The notes below the pieces were generated by a model. That model did not search any database. It was not told the origin of the DNA and saw nothing but the letters and a program-made list of their open reading frames with translations. Made by a program: the position numbers and the translations under genes. Positions 54,359-62,103 of a stretch of 62,405 nucleotides of DNA are shown here, one piece after another. The stretch's first letter is position 1, and every line of letters begins with the position of its first letter. Source of the stretch: JBBQXY01 sp051004815 (GTDB lineage: Bacteria > Chloroflexota > Ktedonobacteria > Ktedonobacterales > Ktedonobacteraceae); assembly GCA_051004815.1 (NCBI GenBank), contig JBPCJY010000136.1, forward strand, positions 1-62,405. Direction: 5' to 3'.

Positions 54359-57300
54359 GTTTTGAAACAATAGCCAAGCAATATTTATCGGAACTCCAAA
54401 AAGAGGTAAATCAAGCTCGCATTACAGGTGCATTTACTCCGGAGCTCTCCTATCGTCCTCGACTAGATGATTTTTTAAGAAAGATAGCTCGGCTGATCGA
54501 TCCTGAGATAGAACTCGTATTTGAACCTAAGCTTCAAGCGAAAGCCGGCCGACCGGATTGGCGTTTTCACAATTCTGCGACTTTTGGCATTTACGGCTAT
54601 GCAGAAGCAAAAGGCCTTAATCCTAATGATACTATAGCCATTAACACACATCAAGAACAGGTAGACAAATATCTTAGGCTGGGCCATAATGTCATTCTTA
54701 CGGATGGCATAGATTTTGTCTTTTTTGACCCCAAAACGTCCGATCCAGAGCAAATTTCTCTTGTGAATAAGCCTATATTTGCCTCCACTTGGGGTGATCT
54801 CCAGCCAAATCCACTTCTTGAAGCCAGATTCAGATCATTTTTCCAAAATGAAGGTTTTAGAAGATGTTCAGAATTACAACTTATCAAAGAGATGGCTTTG
54901 CGAGCAGTCGAATTATCCAAAAATATTGAAGAACTTGCTGATTGTCCGTCTGGGTCAGGATTAGATGCTTCGGAAAACGAAACTATAGAGGTGCTTCATA
55001 AACTGAAAACTATTTTGGAGAGCCATCACGATCCAATACTTCGTACTCCAAAAGCTTTCGCCGATTTTGTGGCACAAGTGTTAGTGTTTGGCTTACTTTA
55101 TGCTCATCGAGTAATGGTTGGAGAAAATGACACACCTAAAGATCGTGATTTCAAGATGCAGCAATACTGGTCAAACACTGTGAATAATGAGCAGAGTGAA
55201 TCTCTTCGACCGTTTCGGGCTTTAATAGAAATGCTCGGTTCAGAGCTGCAATCTTTAAGCAGGCTCGGGGTATGGTATAGCGATTGTCGTCTCTTGTTGG
55301 CACATATTGAATTGGAAGACAGCCAGAGAATGAATCCTGATTACCATATTCTCTACGAGAATTTCCTTTCCATTTTCGACCCAAAGACTCGCTTTGATTA
55401 TGGAGCGTTTTATACTCCCAGAGAATTGGTGGAATTTGCAGTTCTTATTACACAATCTGTGGTAGAAAAGGAAGTTCCTGGAAAGTCTCTTTATGGGGCG
55501 GGAAACAAATTGATTGATCCGTGCTGCGGCACTGGTACTTTTCTTGAGCAGTTGCTAGTGTATTCAAAAAGTCAAGAGAATCAAGCAATTATCATCGGAT
55601 TTGAAATTTTGCCTGCTCCATATGCCCTGGCTCATTATCGTTTGTCGATGCTAGAAAATCTGACGAATGAATTTCAAAGGTCATCGATCATTCTCACCAA
55701 TACGTTATGTGATGAACTCGAACGCGATCAGGAGTATGCTCCGCAGAACTTGATAGATGAGGAACAATTCATTGCGCGCAATTTAGCTCGGCCTCCTCTC
55801 ACGTTGGTTATAGGGAATCCACCATCATCGGATACCTCTCCTCATACGATTGGCGAGAATTTTATGATTATTGAGGAATTACTGAAGGATTTTCGGCCTC
55901 CTATGGACCAGCGCACAACACGTCAAAACACACAGAAGCAACTTCGAAATGAGTTCATAAAGTTCTTACGATGGACATGCGAAAAGCTGTTAGTTAGTCC
56001 AATTGGCATTTTTACGTTGGTTCTTCCGTCATCATTTGCTGAGCATCCATCCTATCAATATGCAAGGAAATGGTTAGTAGAGCATTTTTGCAAATTGTGG
56101 GTTTTGGATCTTGACCTTGATGGCAGAACGGGTGTACGCGCTTCCAGTTTGTTTCACACACTACAAGGAAGACTCCTTCTTGTTGGTTTAAGACAAACAG
56201 AGAGTAATATCAACAAAGCACAAGTTTTTTATCATTCCATTGCTTCTATGACTAAACTGGAAAAACAAAACGAACTCACACGTGAGCGAGATATGGCGTC
56301 ATACCTCAGCTTGTTTACGCCTGTTCCGTTAAATGAAGATACGTACTGTTTTCGTCCTGCAAAGTCGTTTGATGTCGTTATGTATTCTAGCTTTTGGCAG
56401 TTACATCCTGTGAATAACGAGCCGTCAGAAGGTGAGAAATACATTTTCAATAGACATAATTCAGGTGTTAAACTTGGCTCCTCAAGCTTATTTATACATG
56501 CAGACAAGCGGGTTTTATTGAGACGATGTAGTGAGATCGCGAATGAGAAAAATTCCGTTGCGGATTTAAAGCAACGGTGGTTTTTAGGTCAAGACAAACC
56601 TCCGGCAGATCAAAAATTTTCACTTCCGTTTAGAAGAGAAATGGGGCGAGCTATAAGGTTAGGCGAAGCATCAATTCGCCCATATGCCTATAGACCGTTA
56701 ATAAATCTTCCAGCACTTTTTTTAGAACCTTTGCTTCGTGAATTTTCAAAAGTAAGTAGTGGAACGCGACTTCGCCCAGAAGTGTTACATGCATTTCAAG
56801 ATGAAGCAACTATTGGCATTGCTATTGCTCCTGCACCTAAAGACATTGGTGAAAAGTTACATCGCTTTGCGTCGTTTTGCTGGACTATGCCTGATAATGA
56901 TCTCTGTATGCGGGGTGATGCTCATATTTTTTGCAATCAATTTCCCGAGTACTGGCGCAAGCGGAACTGGGATCCCAAACCATTCAATAATATCAATCCT
57001 GAGTTGCTTCAAAGATTGGATGCTGTTGTGAGCGGTATATCCCATGAGGATGTTCTATATTATGTTTACGGTATTCTGTGTTCCGATGTTTTTCTAGATG
57101 CATTTGAAGGGGCTCTTTATTCTGTCGCTAGTGCGATACCAAAGATTCCATTTTCGGCTAATGGTGAATTGCTTAAATCGATTGCGGTAAAGGGGAAGCA
57201 ACTCGCTGACCTGGAAAAGCCGACAATAGAAATCGATTTGTCCAAATCCAATTACCTCAAAAAAATGGAAGATTTGTTTATAGAGCCATTTAATCTAGTT

Positions 57301-57597
57301 AGGTATGATATAGATGAAGAGGCAGGATACATTAATTTGCGTGATCAGAACGGCCAAGTGGCTATTTCTATTAAGCCAGTTGCCAGAGAGGTGCTAGAAT
57401 TTGCCATTTCTGGATATCAAATAATTAGACAATGGCTTAAAGTCTACTCTTTTCGCTACACTAGAATGCAATTTTCAAAAGAGCAGTACATTGAGATGCT
57501 GAGGTTGCTAAGTAAGATAGAGTTGCAGATAAGCATAGTTAGGGAACTCGACTTTGATATTGCTAAACTACTTACTGGTGACATTCAGCTTCTTTGA
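54355..57597 (+). CDS. nuclease/N6-adenine-methylase fusion, type IIG-like
   Basis: 1080 residues. The N-terminal 150 carry a PD-(D/E)xK-like site: GRPDWRF near 62-68 and YAEAKG near 83. A helical region leads to a methylase domain with FDYGAFYTPRELVEF near 345, motif I DPCCGTGTFLEQ near 385 and motif IV NPPSSD near 490. The rest (600-1080) is a likely target-recognition and helical part. The layout is that of type IIG enzymes, but motif IV is usually NPPY/F/W; Ser is unusual and may disable adenine methylation. It is the last gene of the operon and overlaps the second C5 methyltransferase by four bases. Confidence 0.85.
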   Translation: MSFETIAKQYLSELQKEVNQARITGAFTPELSYRPRLDDFLRKIARLIDPEIELVFEPKLQAKAGRPDWRFHNSATFGIYGYAEAKGLNPNDTIAINTHQEQVDKYLRLGHNVILTDGIDFVFFDPKTSDPEQISLVNKPIFASTWGDLQPNPLLEARFRSFFQNEGFRRCSELQLIKEMALRAVELSKNIEELADCPSGSGLDASENETIEVLHKLKTILESHHDPILRTPKAFADFVAQVLVFGLLYAHRVMVGENDTPKDRDFKMQQYWSNTVNNEQSESLRPFRALIEMLGSELQSLSRLGVWYSDCRLLLAHIELEDSQRMNPDYHILYENFLSIFDPKTRFDYGAFYTPRELVEFAVLITQSVVEKEVPGKSLYGAGNKLIDPCCGTGTFLEQLLVYSKSQENQAIIIGFEILPAPYALAHYRLSMLENLTNEFQRSSIILTNTLCDELERDQEYAPQNLIDEEQFIARNLARPPLTLVIGNPPSSDTSPHTIGENFMIIEELLKDFRPPMDQRTTRQNTQKQLRNEFIKFLRWTCEKLLVSPIGIFTLVLPSSFAEHPSYQYARKWLVEHFCKLWVLDLDLDGRTGVRASSLFHTLQGRLLLVGLRQTESNINKAQVFYHSIASMTKLEKQNELTRERDMASYLSLFTPVPLNEDTYCFRPAKSFDVVMYSSFWQLHPVNNEPSEGEKYIFNRHNSGVKLGSSSLFIHADKRVLLRRCSEIANEKNSVADLKQRWFLGQDKPPADQKFSLPFRREMGRAIRLGEASIRPYAYRPLINLPALFLEPLLREFSKVSSGTRLRPEVLHAFQDEATIGIAIAPAPKDIGEKLHRFASFCWTMPDNDLCMRGDAHIFCNQFPEYWRKRNWDPKPFNNINPELLQRLDAVVSGISHEDVLYYVYGILCSDVFLDAFEGALYSVASAIPKIPFSANGELLKSIAVKGKQLADLEKPTIEIDLSKSNYLKKMEDLFIEPFNLVRYDIDEEAGYINLRDQNGQVAISIKPVAREVLEFAISGYQIIRQWLKVYSFRYTRMQFSKEQYIEMLRLLSKIELQISIVRELDFDIAKLLTGDIQLL

Positions 57598-57770
57598 TGG
57601 AATACGATATAGACAAATTGAATGTTTTTTAAAAGCATGTGATGGAGTTTGTTATGTTAGTCAGGATAATAAGCTTAAAATAGTTTGCTTGCCATTAAGG
57701 GTTAATCCTTAAATTCCTTTCAATTTAGAAGAAATGCTTGGTGAAATTTTACAGGACACTGTGAATGCTC

Positions 57771-58058
57771 TCACTCAATATCAAAGTCAATAATCTTCTG
57801 ACAAATATGCAGTAGCTCCTGGCTCACAATTTGATGTGCTGGATGAGGTGCATATGCTTTCAGGTACTCAGCATCAACAAAATGCATCACAAAACCATAG
57901 GTATAGCCCTGGTTATAGCCGCTTAGGTTTTTCCCTGCTTGAACGTCAACGATGCCTGGAATGGCGTCTTGTAATGCTCGTACATGATCGAGTGCAGTTG
58001 TAATCTCATTCTCTGATGTTTCGGATTTGGGTTGAAGCAATACGACATGCGTGACCAT
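57771..58058 (-). CDS. Dabb-family stress-responsive A/B barrel protein
   Basis: 95 residues from ATG 58058, where GAAGGAG lies nine bases upstream. VTHVVLLQPKSE, LQDAIPGIVDVQAG, YTYGFVMHFVDAEYLKAYAP and HPAHQIVSQELL follow the dimeric alpha-beta barrel of Dabb proteins. Its exact role is unknown. It begins one base after the flavoprotein stop codon and closes a three-gene operon. Confidence 0.85.
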   Translation of the reverse strand: MVTHVVLLQPKSETSENEITTALDHVRALQDAIPGIVDVQAGKNLSGYNQGYTYGFVMHFVDAEYLKAYAPHPAHQIVSQELLHICQKIIDFDIE

Positions 58059-58059
58059 C

Positions 58060-58623
58060 TCAAGCAACTCCTTCTTTTTCTTGCTGTTTCAGTAGGCTGG
58101 TTACTGTGTGAAGGGCTACTTCCCAGGGAACGTTATTCATAGGGGGATACTTTTCTGGGTCGTAAAGCACATGAACGCCTTCTTCTTTCAATGAATTGAT
58201 GCTTTTACAGAATGCAGAATGACGTGCAAGGCTCTCCTGTGGGACACATGGAATAGCTACGATTGGTAGACCTAATCCTGTATATTCGCATAAGATACCA
58301 ACTGCGAGCGTATCAGTGATACCTAATGCCCATTTGTTAAGCGTATTGAAGGTAGTGGGTGCCGCAATGATTACATCGGCTTTTGGCAAAGTTTTATCAT
58401 CTTCTGGATGTCTATATTCAGTATGGACGGGATGACCAGTTAGCTTCTCAAGCAGTGGCATGTCAATAAATTTTGTGGCCTGTGGTGTTGCGATTACAAA
58501 AATGTCCCATAATGCTGTTTGAGCAAGTTCCACAAGGTCTTGTATATACATTGGCTCTGCTGATTGAGCAGCGCAGGTAATGATATACAGAATGCCTTGT
58601 TTTTGTTGGTACGCTTCAATCAT
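58060..58623 (-). CDS. HFCD-type flavoprotein
   Basis: 187 residues of the flavoprotein (CoaC-like) family: ILYIITCAAQSAEP at the start, ADVIIAAPTTFNTLNKWALG around residues 105-124, LGLPIVAIPCVP near 150. These are FMN-binding decarboxylase relatives, including PPC decarboxylase and enzymes that oxidatively decarboxylate peptides. A complete coaBC exists elsewhere in the window, so this is likely specialised. It lies 15 bases after the XRE-TPR regulator and one base ahead of the Dabb gene. Confidence 0.78.
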   Translation of the reverse strand: MIEAYQQKQGILYIITCAAQSAEPMYIQDLVELAQTALWDIFVIATPQATKFIDMPLLEKLTGHPVHTEYRHPEDDKTLPKADVIIAAPTTFNTLNKWALGITDTLAVGILCEYTGLGLPIVAIPCVPQESLARHSAFCKSINSLKEEGVHVLYDPEKYPPMNNVPWEVALHTVTSLLKQQEKEGVA

Positions 58624-58638
58624 CTATATTTCCTAACC

Positions 58639-59979
58639 TTACCCTATGATATGTGAAAGAGTTGTGATTTGCTGATCCAGGTTCTTGACATGTTCTGTAT
58701 CTTTCCAGTTCTCTAATTCGTGTCGAAAGTCGAGAATACGCTGGAACACCCTGGCGGATTTCAGATGTATCATGATATCCAGTGCTTCGTGTACATATGT
58801 ACATGCCTCTTCTATTTCCCCCTGTTGTATATATGTCCTGGCGAGATCGACCAGAGTAATGGTCTTGTGAATAGTACGCGCTGGGTTCATTGTCGCAAGG
58901 TCTTCTTGCAACGCTTCCTGGGCTGCTTCCGGCTGTCTAAGACGAGTATAACACGCGCCTTTATAGCCTAACAAGAACATGCGCGTGAAATGAACCTCAA
59001 TGGCTCCTTCTGTAAAAGCAAATGAGGTTGCTTCTCCTGGGTACGCTCTTTCAAAATAGCTTTCGGCTCTCTCTAGTGCTTTCGTGCAAGCATGGGCCTT
59101 GCCGATACTTGCATACACTTCGGCCTCTCGTGCAGAAAGCCAGGCGCGGATAATGTCAGATGTGCTATCCGTGAGCTTGCTATACGCTTCCTGAAAAAGT
59201 GGTAGAGCCTTTTCCGCATTGTTACTGTAGATCGGGATAAAACTCTTGCGCCCTAATGTAATGGCAAGCAATGGGTTATTCTGCGTTTCTCTGGCGACTG
59301 CTATAGCAGTATTGTAGTACCTTTCAGCAGTAACACTATCTTTTACATCAAAGAAGATTTCTCCCATAAGCTGTGTTGTCTCACAAGCTAATGCAGAAAG
59401 TCTACCATGTAGGTGTGATGGATATGGATGTTCCATGAGTCGTGTGATTGTACGTAGGTGTCCAGAAAGGCTAGAGAGCATATCGTAGCGGTACTGAACA
59501 GAGTCTTCAAATAATGCGTATAGCTGCCAGTGGCTCCTGGTCATTGTTTCAAGATGTGCAATGGCAGTTTGATCGATACTAGAGGGCCGTTTTACTACGC
59601 TGAGAAGCCTATCAAGTACATCTATATCCTTGGGTAGTTGGAACGGGGGAATAAGTAGGGCAGTGTCGCTTTCTCTATTAGTTTCTGCGATGGTTTGAAG
59701 TACACTGGTATCTTCATAGCTCTGTACAGACGGTGTAGAGATTATGCTGAGGGATGGCGGTGGGTCAACAAATTTGAGTTCTACAGCGTCTTTGCCAAAA
59801 AGATTGCAAAGTTTTTCTTGATAAAGAGGGTCGGGTTTTCTATCACCACATTCCCATCGGCTAATCATGCTGGTATCAGCACCTAGAAGTTCAGCTACTC
59901 TGCTTTGTGACCACCCTCTTTTTTCACGCTCGTGCCTTAGAATTTCATTGGGGATTTTAGCTCTCTGGTTTCTTTCCAC
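58639..59979 (-). CDS. XRE-family regulator with TPR repeats
   Basis: 446 residues. An XRE helix-turn-helix covers residues 12-65 (GWSQSRVAELLGADTSMISR, WECGDRKPDP). After a linker, a series of TPR-like helices from about 180 to 430 forms a sensing solenoid. Such regulators (compare PlcR/Rgg-like or Streptomyces XRE-TPR proteins) often respond to a small molecule or peptide. Start is GTG with AGAGGA upstream. It leads the operon with the flavoprotein and Dabb genes. Confidence 0.82.
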   Translation of the reverse strand: MERNQRAKIPNEILRHEREKRGWSQSRVAELLGADTSMISRWECGDRKPDPLYQEKLCNLFGKDAVELKFVDPPPSLSIISTPSVQSYEDTSVLQTIAETNRESDTALLIPPFQLPKDIDVLDRLLSVVKRPSSIDQTAIAHLETMTRSHWQLYALFEDSVQYRYDMLSSLSGHLRTITRLMEHPYPSHLHGRLSALACETTQLMGEIFFDVKDSVTAERYYNTAIAVARETQNNPLLAITLGRKSFIPIYSNNAEKALPLFQEAYSKLTDSTSDIIRAWLSAREAEVYASIGKAHACTKALERAESYFERAYPGEATSFAFTEGAIEVHFTRMFLLGYKGACYTRLRQPEAAQEALQEDLATMNPARTIHKTITLVDLARTYIQQGEIEEACTYVHEALDIMIHLKSARVFQRILDFRHELENWKDTEHVKNLDQQITTLSHIIG

Positions 59980-60018
59980 TTCTTATCTGTCCTCTAGCGT
60001 AGAAGCATGATGGACGGT

Positions 60019-60249
60019 CTAAGGGGTTCGTTCAAGTTTTTTATGAGGGCCTTTCGGTCCTCGCTTTCGAGGTTGAGCAACGAACGATGTGAGGGAGTCT
60101 TCATAGACTAACCAGATTGAACCCAATTTGACTCCTTCTATACGCTTCTGGCGCAAGAGACGTTGGATGTATGCAGAACTGAAACCTGTTATTTTGCAAG
60201 CCTCACTTGTGGGCAGTAATGCCCGATCACTACTAATACGTTGTAACAT
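60019..60249 (-). CDS. small excisionase-like helix-turn-helix protein
   Basis: 76 residues with a MerR/excisionase-type domain: LPTSEACKITGFSSAYIQRL, then EGVKLGSIWLVYEDSLTSFV, and a basic tail (PRKRGPKGPHKK). These proteins bind att sites or plasmid regions, or act as small regulators. It is 40 bases after the XRE-TPR start on the same strand, with a weak ribosome binding site. It may regulate the direct repeats and promoter immediately upstream. Confidence 0.78.
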   Translation of the reverse strand: MLQRISSDRALLPTSEACKITGFSSAYIQRLLRQKRIEGVKLGSIWLVYEDSLTSFVAQPRKRGPKGPHKKLERTP

Positions 60250-60328
60250 CGTTTTTCTCTAAATCTGTTTCGTTGCCCCTACAATATCTTCCCTCAGATT
60301 ATACCATTGAACATTTGCCTTGACTAGC

Positions 60329-60393
60329 TTGACAATTTGTTTCGATTGACGTACAATTTACTCAGTAATTTGTTTCGATTGACGTACAATTTA
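60329..60393 (+). promoter_or_regulatory. consensus promoter inside two 27-base direct repeats
   Basis: TTGACA at 60329-60334 and TACAAT at 60352-60357 are 17 bases apart, pointing right. The unit AATTTGTTTCGATTGACGTA... (27 bases) occurs at 60334-60360 and again, identical, at 60367-60393, a spacing of 33 bases or three helical turns. Both therefore present the same face, as expected of an operator bound by a regulator. The candidate RNA starts downstream. Confidence 0.75.
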
Positions 60394-60519
60394 TGGCAAG
60401 TATTTCTCATTCTTTTTGAATGATAACTCTGTCATAACATTGGCAAAATGTCGGCATAGTATCGGCATGGAATCGTCATTCTGCAAAAAGAGGATTCAAA
60501 GTATTCTTAGGACAAGATG

Positions 60520-60990
60520 ATTTCCTGGTACACGACCGAGAATAAATCCTGTGAAGGCGAAGTAAGCAGGTATCTCAGTACCAACGGACAAACGAGACGA
60601 TCGGGTACGTTCCGACCTCCATATCCTACAACCGCGCCAAGTGACAGGAGCTATGGACTGTATGGGTGGCAAGACGTGAGAAGCTGCCAGCGTAAGCACA
60701 GGTGAGAGTCGAGGGAATGAGTGTTCTCCCAGGAGAAGGCGATAGGTTCCCAACCATGCAGAGATGAGAACGATGCGAGTGAAGCGAGGAAGGACGTAGG
60801 AACATTGGCAACCAGTGAAGAGTATCCTGGCGGATAGTGACTCAAGGGAGATGGCTAATAGCTTGCCAATGACCAGTATTTGATCGGATTTGGCGTTCGG
60901 AACAGGCCTCGGTGGTGCGAGAGACGAGGTGAGAATGAAGGGATGAAGAAAGTGGCAGGGAAGCGGGCCTGTTCCTGGGGCGGTGAGTGG
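60520..60990 (+). ncRNA. candidate large structured non-coding RNA
   Basis: No coding frame is convincing here, yet the plus strand is purine-rich and full of nested complementary segments. TGGTAC (60526) pairs with GTACCA (60578) around CCTG/CAGG; TCGG/CCGA at 60601-60615; TTCTC/GAGAA at 60724-60737; CATTGGCAA (60803) pairs with TTGCCAATG (60863), enclosing GAGTATCC/GGAT-ACTC; GGAACAGGCC (60899) pairs with GGCCTGTTCC (60966), a perfect 10-bp stem closing about 57 bases. A strong promoter lies just upstream and a T run follows at 60991. I find no group II intron domain V and no intron-encoded protein. A T-rich edge and small genes follow. Confidence 0.5.
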
Positions 60991-61019
60991 TTTTTCATAT
61001 AAAGTGAAAGGAGAAAGCT

Positions 61020-61286
61020 ATGGATGTGGAACGATTAGAGCAATGGGTGTTGAATTGTCCCCTGCAAGAACTGGTATTCCAACATGCATCCAGTTTTTAC
61101 ACCCTTTGGAATGACCCTGCGAAACCAGCATGGTGGACCATCACAGACATGACCAATGAGCGTTGTGTACGACATTCGCAGAAGGTGAGAGGTCTCAACC
61201 ATGCTGTAACCCTGATCGAGCATCTCTACCCAGATTTTTATGCGTGGCTTGCATGGAGGTTTCCCAATGATGGGAAATTGCCATAG
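61020..61286 (+). CDS. hypothetical small protein
   Basis: 88 residues with AAAGGAG six bases before the ATG. The sequence has many Trp and aromatic residues (LWNDPAKPAWWTITDM, LYPDFYAWLAWRF), and no recognised family. It is the first protein gene after the candidate RNA and opens a chain of very small genes on the same strand, of the sort found in phages and plasmids. Confidence 0.6.
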   Translation: MDVERLEQWVLNCPLQELVFQHASSFYTLWNDPAKPAWWTITDMTNERCVRHSQKVRGLNHAVTLIEHLYPDFYAWLAWRFPNDGKLP

Positions 61287-61340
61287 ATGAGCCTTGATAG
61301 TCAAGGTTCGGGATTGGTTGAGAAAGGAGAAAACTATCGT

Positions 61341-61583
61341 ATGAGTACGCTTCCTTGTTGGTGTGTGCGTGGCATGTGTCACACCTGTCAGCAACAACGC
61401 TATCACCTGTACTACTGCCAGGGCTGTCAACACTGGTTTTGCCTGTGCTGCGCTCATTGTCTCGGTACGGAATGGGCCTGTATCTCGTGTGCCACAACGT
61501 GGATGAATGTGATGTGTTCTCTGGCTATGCCGCCATCGGTCGAGCGGTGGGTGAATAATCTGCCGTTCGCTGAGTCGTCCTAA
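61341..61583 (+). CDS. Cys-rich small zinc-finger-like protein
   Basis: 80 residues, ATG 61341 with AAAGGAG upstream. It has about 13 Cys, arranged in CWCVRGMCHTCQQQ, YYCQGCQHWFCLCCAHCLG and CISCATTW, suggesting two or three zinc sites. No family is recognised. It begins 54 bases after the previous gene. Confidence 0.6.
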   Translation: MSTLPCWCVRGMCHTCQQQRYHLYYCQGCQHWFCLCCAHCLGTEWACISCATTWMNVMCSLAMPPSVERWVNNLPFAESS

Positions 61584-61616
61584 TGGCAATCAGCCATTGA
61601 CAAGGAGGGTGAGTTC

Positions 61617-61904
61617 GTGGCAAAGCATCTTGCTCGGCGGCAACGGGAATGGTCAGAAGGTCATGAACGGTTTGTGCGTCTCGTACAACACTTGTCCACG
61701 TCGTGCGATACCTGTAGTGCAATTCTCCTTCGGACACACGATTACGTCTTCTATGGCACGCTGTGTCCGGGGTGTTGGTCTCAAGAAGAGCCGTTGGTTG
61801 GTGCTAGTGGCAAGCCATTGGCTTCCCATAGCACAGAACAGGAGGGTGTCTATGCAAAACGTGTCGTTCCAGGTTCAGGACAATCAATTAGTCATCACCG
61901 TTGA
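61617..61904 (+). CDS. small protein with a CxxC pair, hypothetical
   Basis: 95 residues starting with GTG; AGGAGG lies eight bases upstream. It has a basic N-terminus (MAKHLARRQREW) and CDTCSA...LCPGCW, a zinc-ribbon-like pair. No family is recognised. Its end overlaps the next gene by 53 bases, an arrangement usual in compact mobile DNA. Confidence 0.55.
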   Translation: MAKHLARRQREWSEGHERFVRLVQHLSTSCDTCSAILLRTHDYVFYGTLCPGCWSQEEPLVGASGKPLASHSTEQEGVYAKRVVPGSGQSISHHR

Positions 61905-62079
61905 CCTCGACCAGGAGCTTGGGGTGTCATCTTCTGGCAAGTCCATCATCATTGCCACGACGGGCGGTAATGTCGCGCTGACGGTTCCTGGCTATGATGA
62001 AATCAAAGTCGGCGTGAACGTCTATCGTCCTCAGCAACAGCAGTATGAGCGGGGGTCGCGCCGCATGGCAAGCCAGTAG
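61852..62079 (+). CDS. small beta-rich hypothetical protein
   Basis: 75 residues from ATG 61852, with AGGAGG upstream. MQNVSFQVQDNQLVITVDLD and GKSIIIATTGG... give an alternating beta pattern, followed by a Gln/Arg tail. No family is recognised, although the start resembles small single-domain phage or plasmid proteins. It overlaps the previous gene in a different frame. Confidence 0.6.
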   Translation: MQNVSFQVQDNQLVITVDLDQELGVSSSGKSIIIATTGGNVALTVPGYDEIKVGVNVYRPQQQQYERGSRRMASQ

Positions 62080-62103
62080 GCGAGTTGAGGGGATAAGGGG
62101 GTG

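Noticed and set aside
60334..60393. CRISPR-like repeats
   Set aside because: Only two units with a six-base gap and no cas genes; the fit to promoter boxes explains them better.
60520..60990. Group II intron
   Set aside because: No domain V-like hairpin was found and there is no reverse transcriptase nearby, so I kept it as an unclassified structured RNA.
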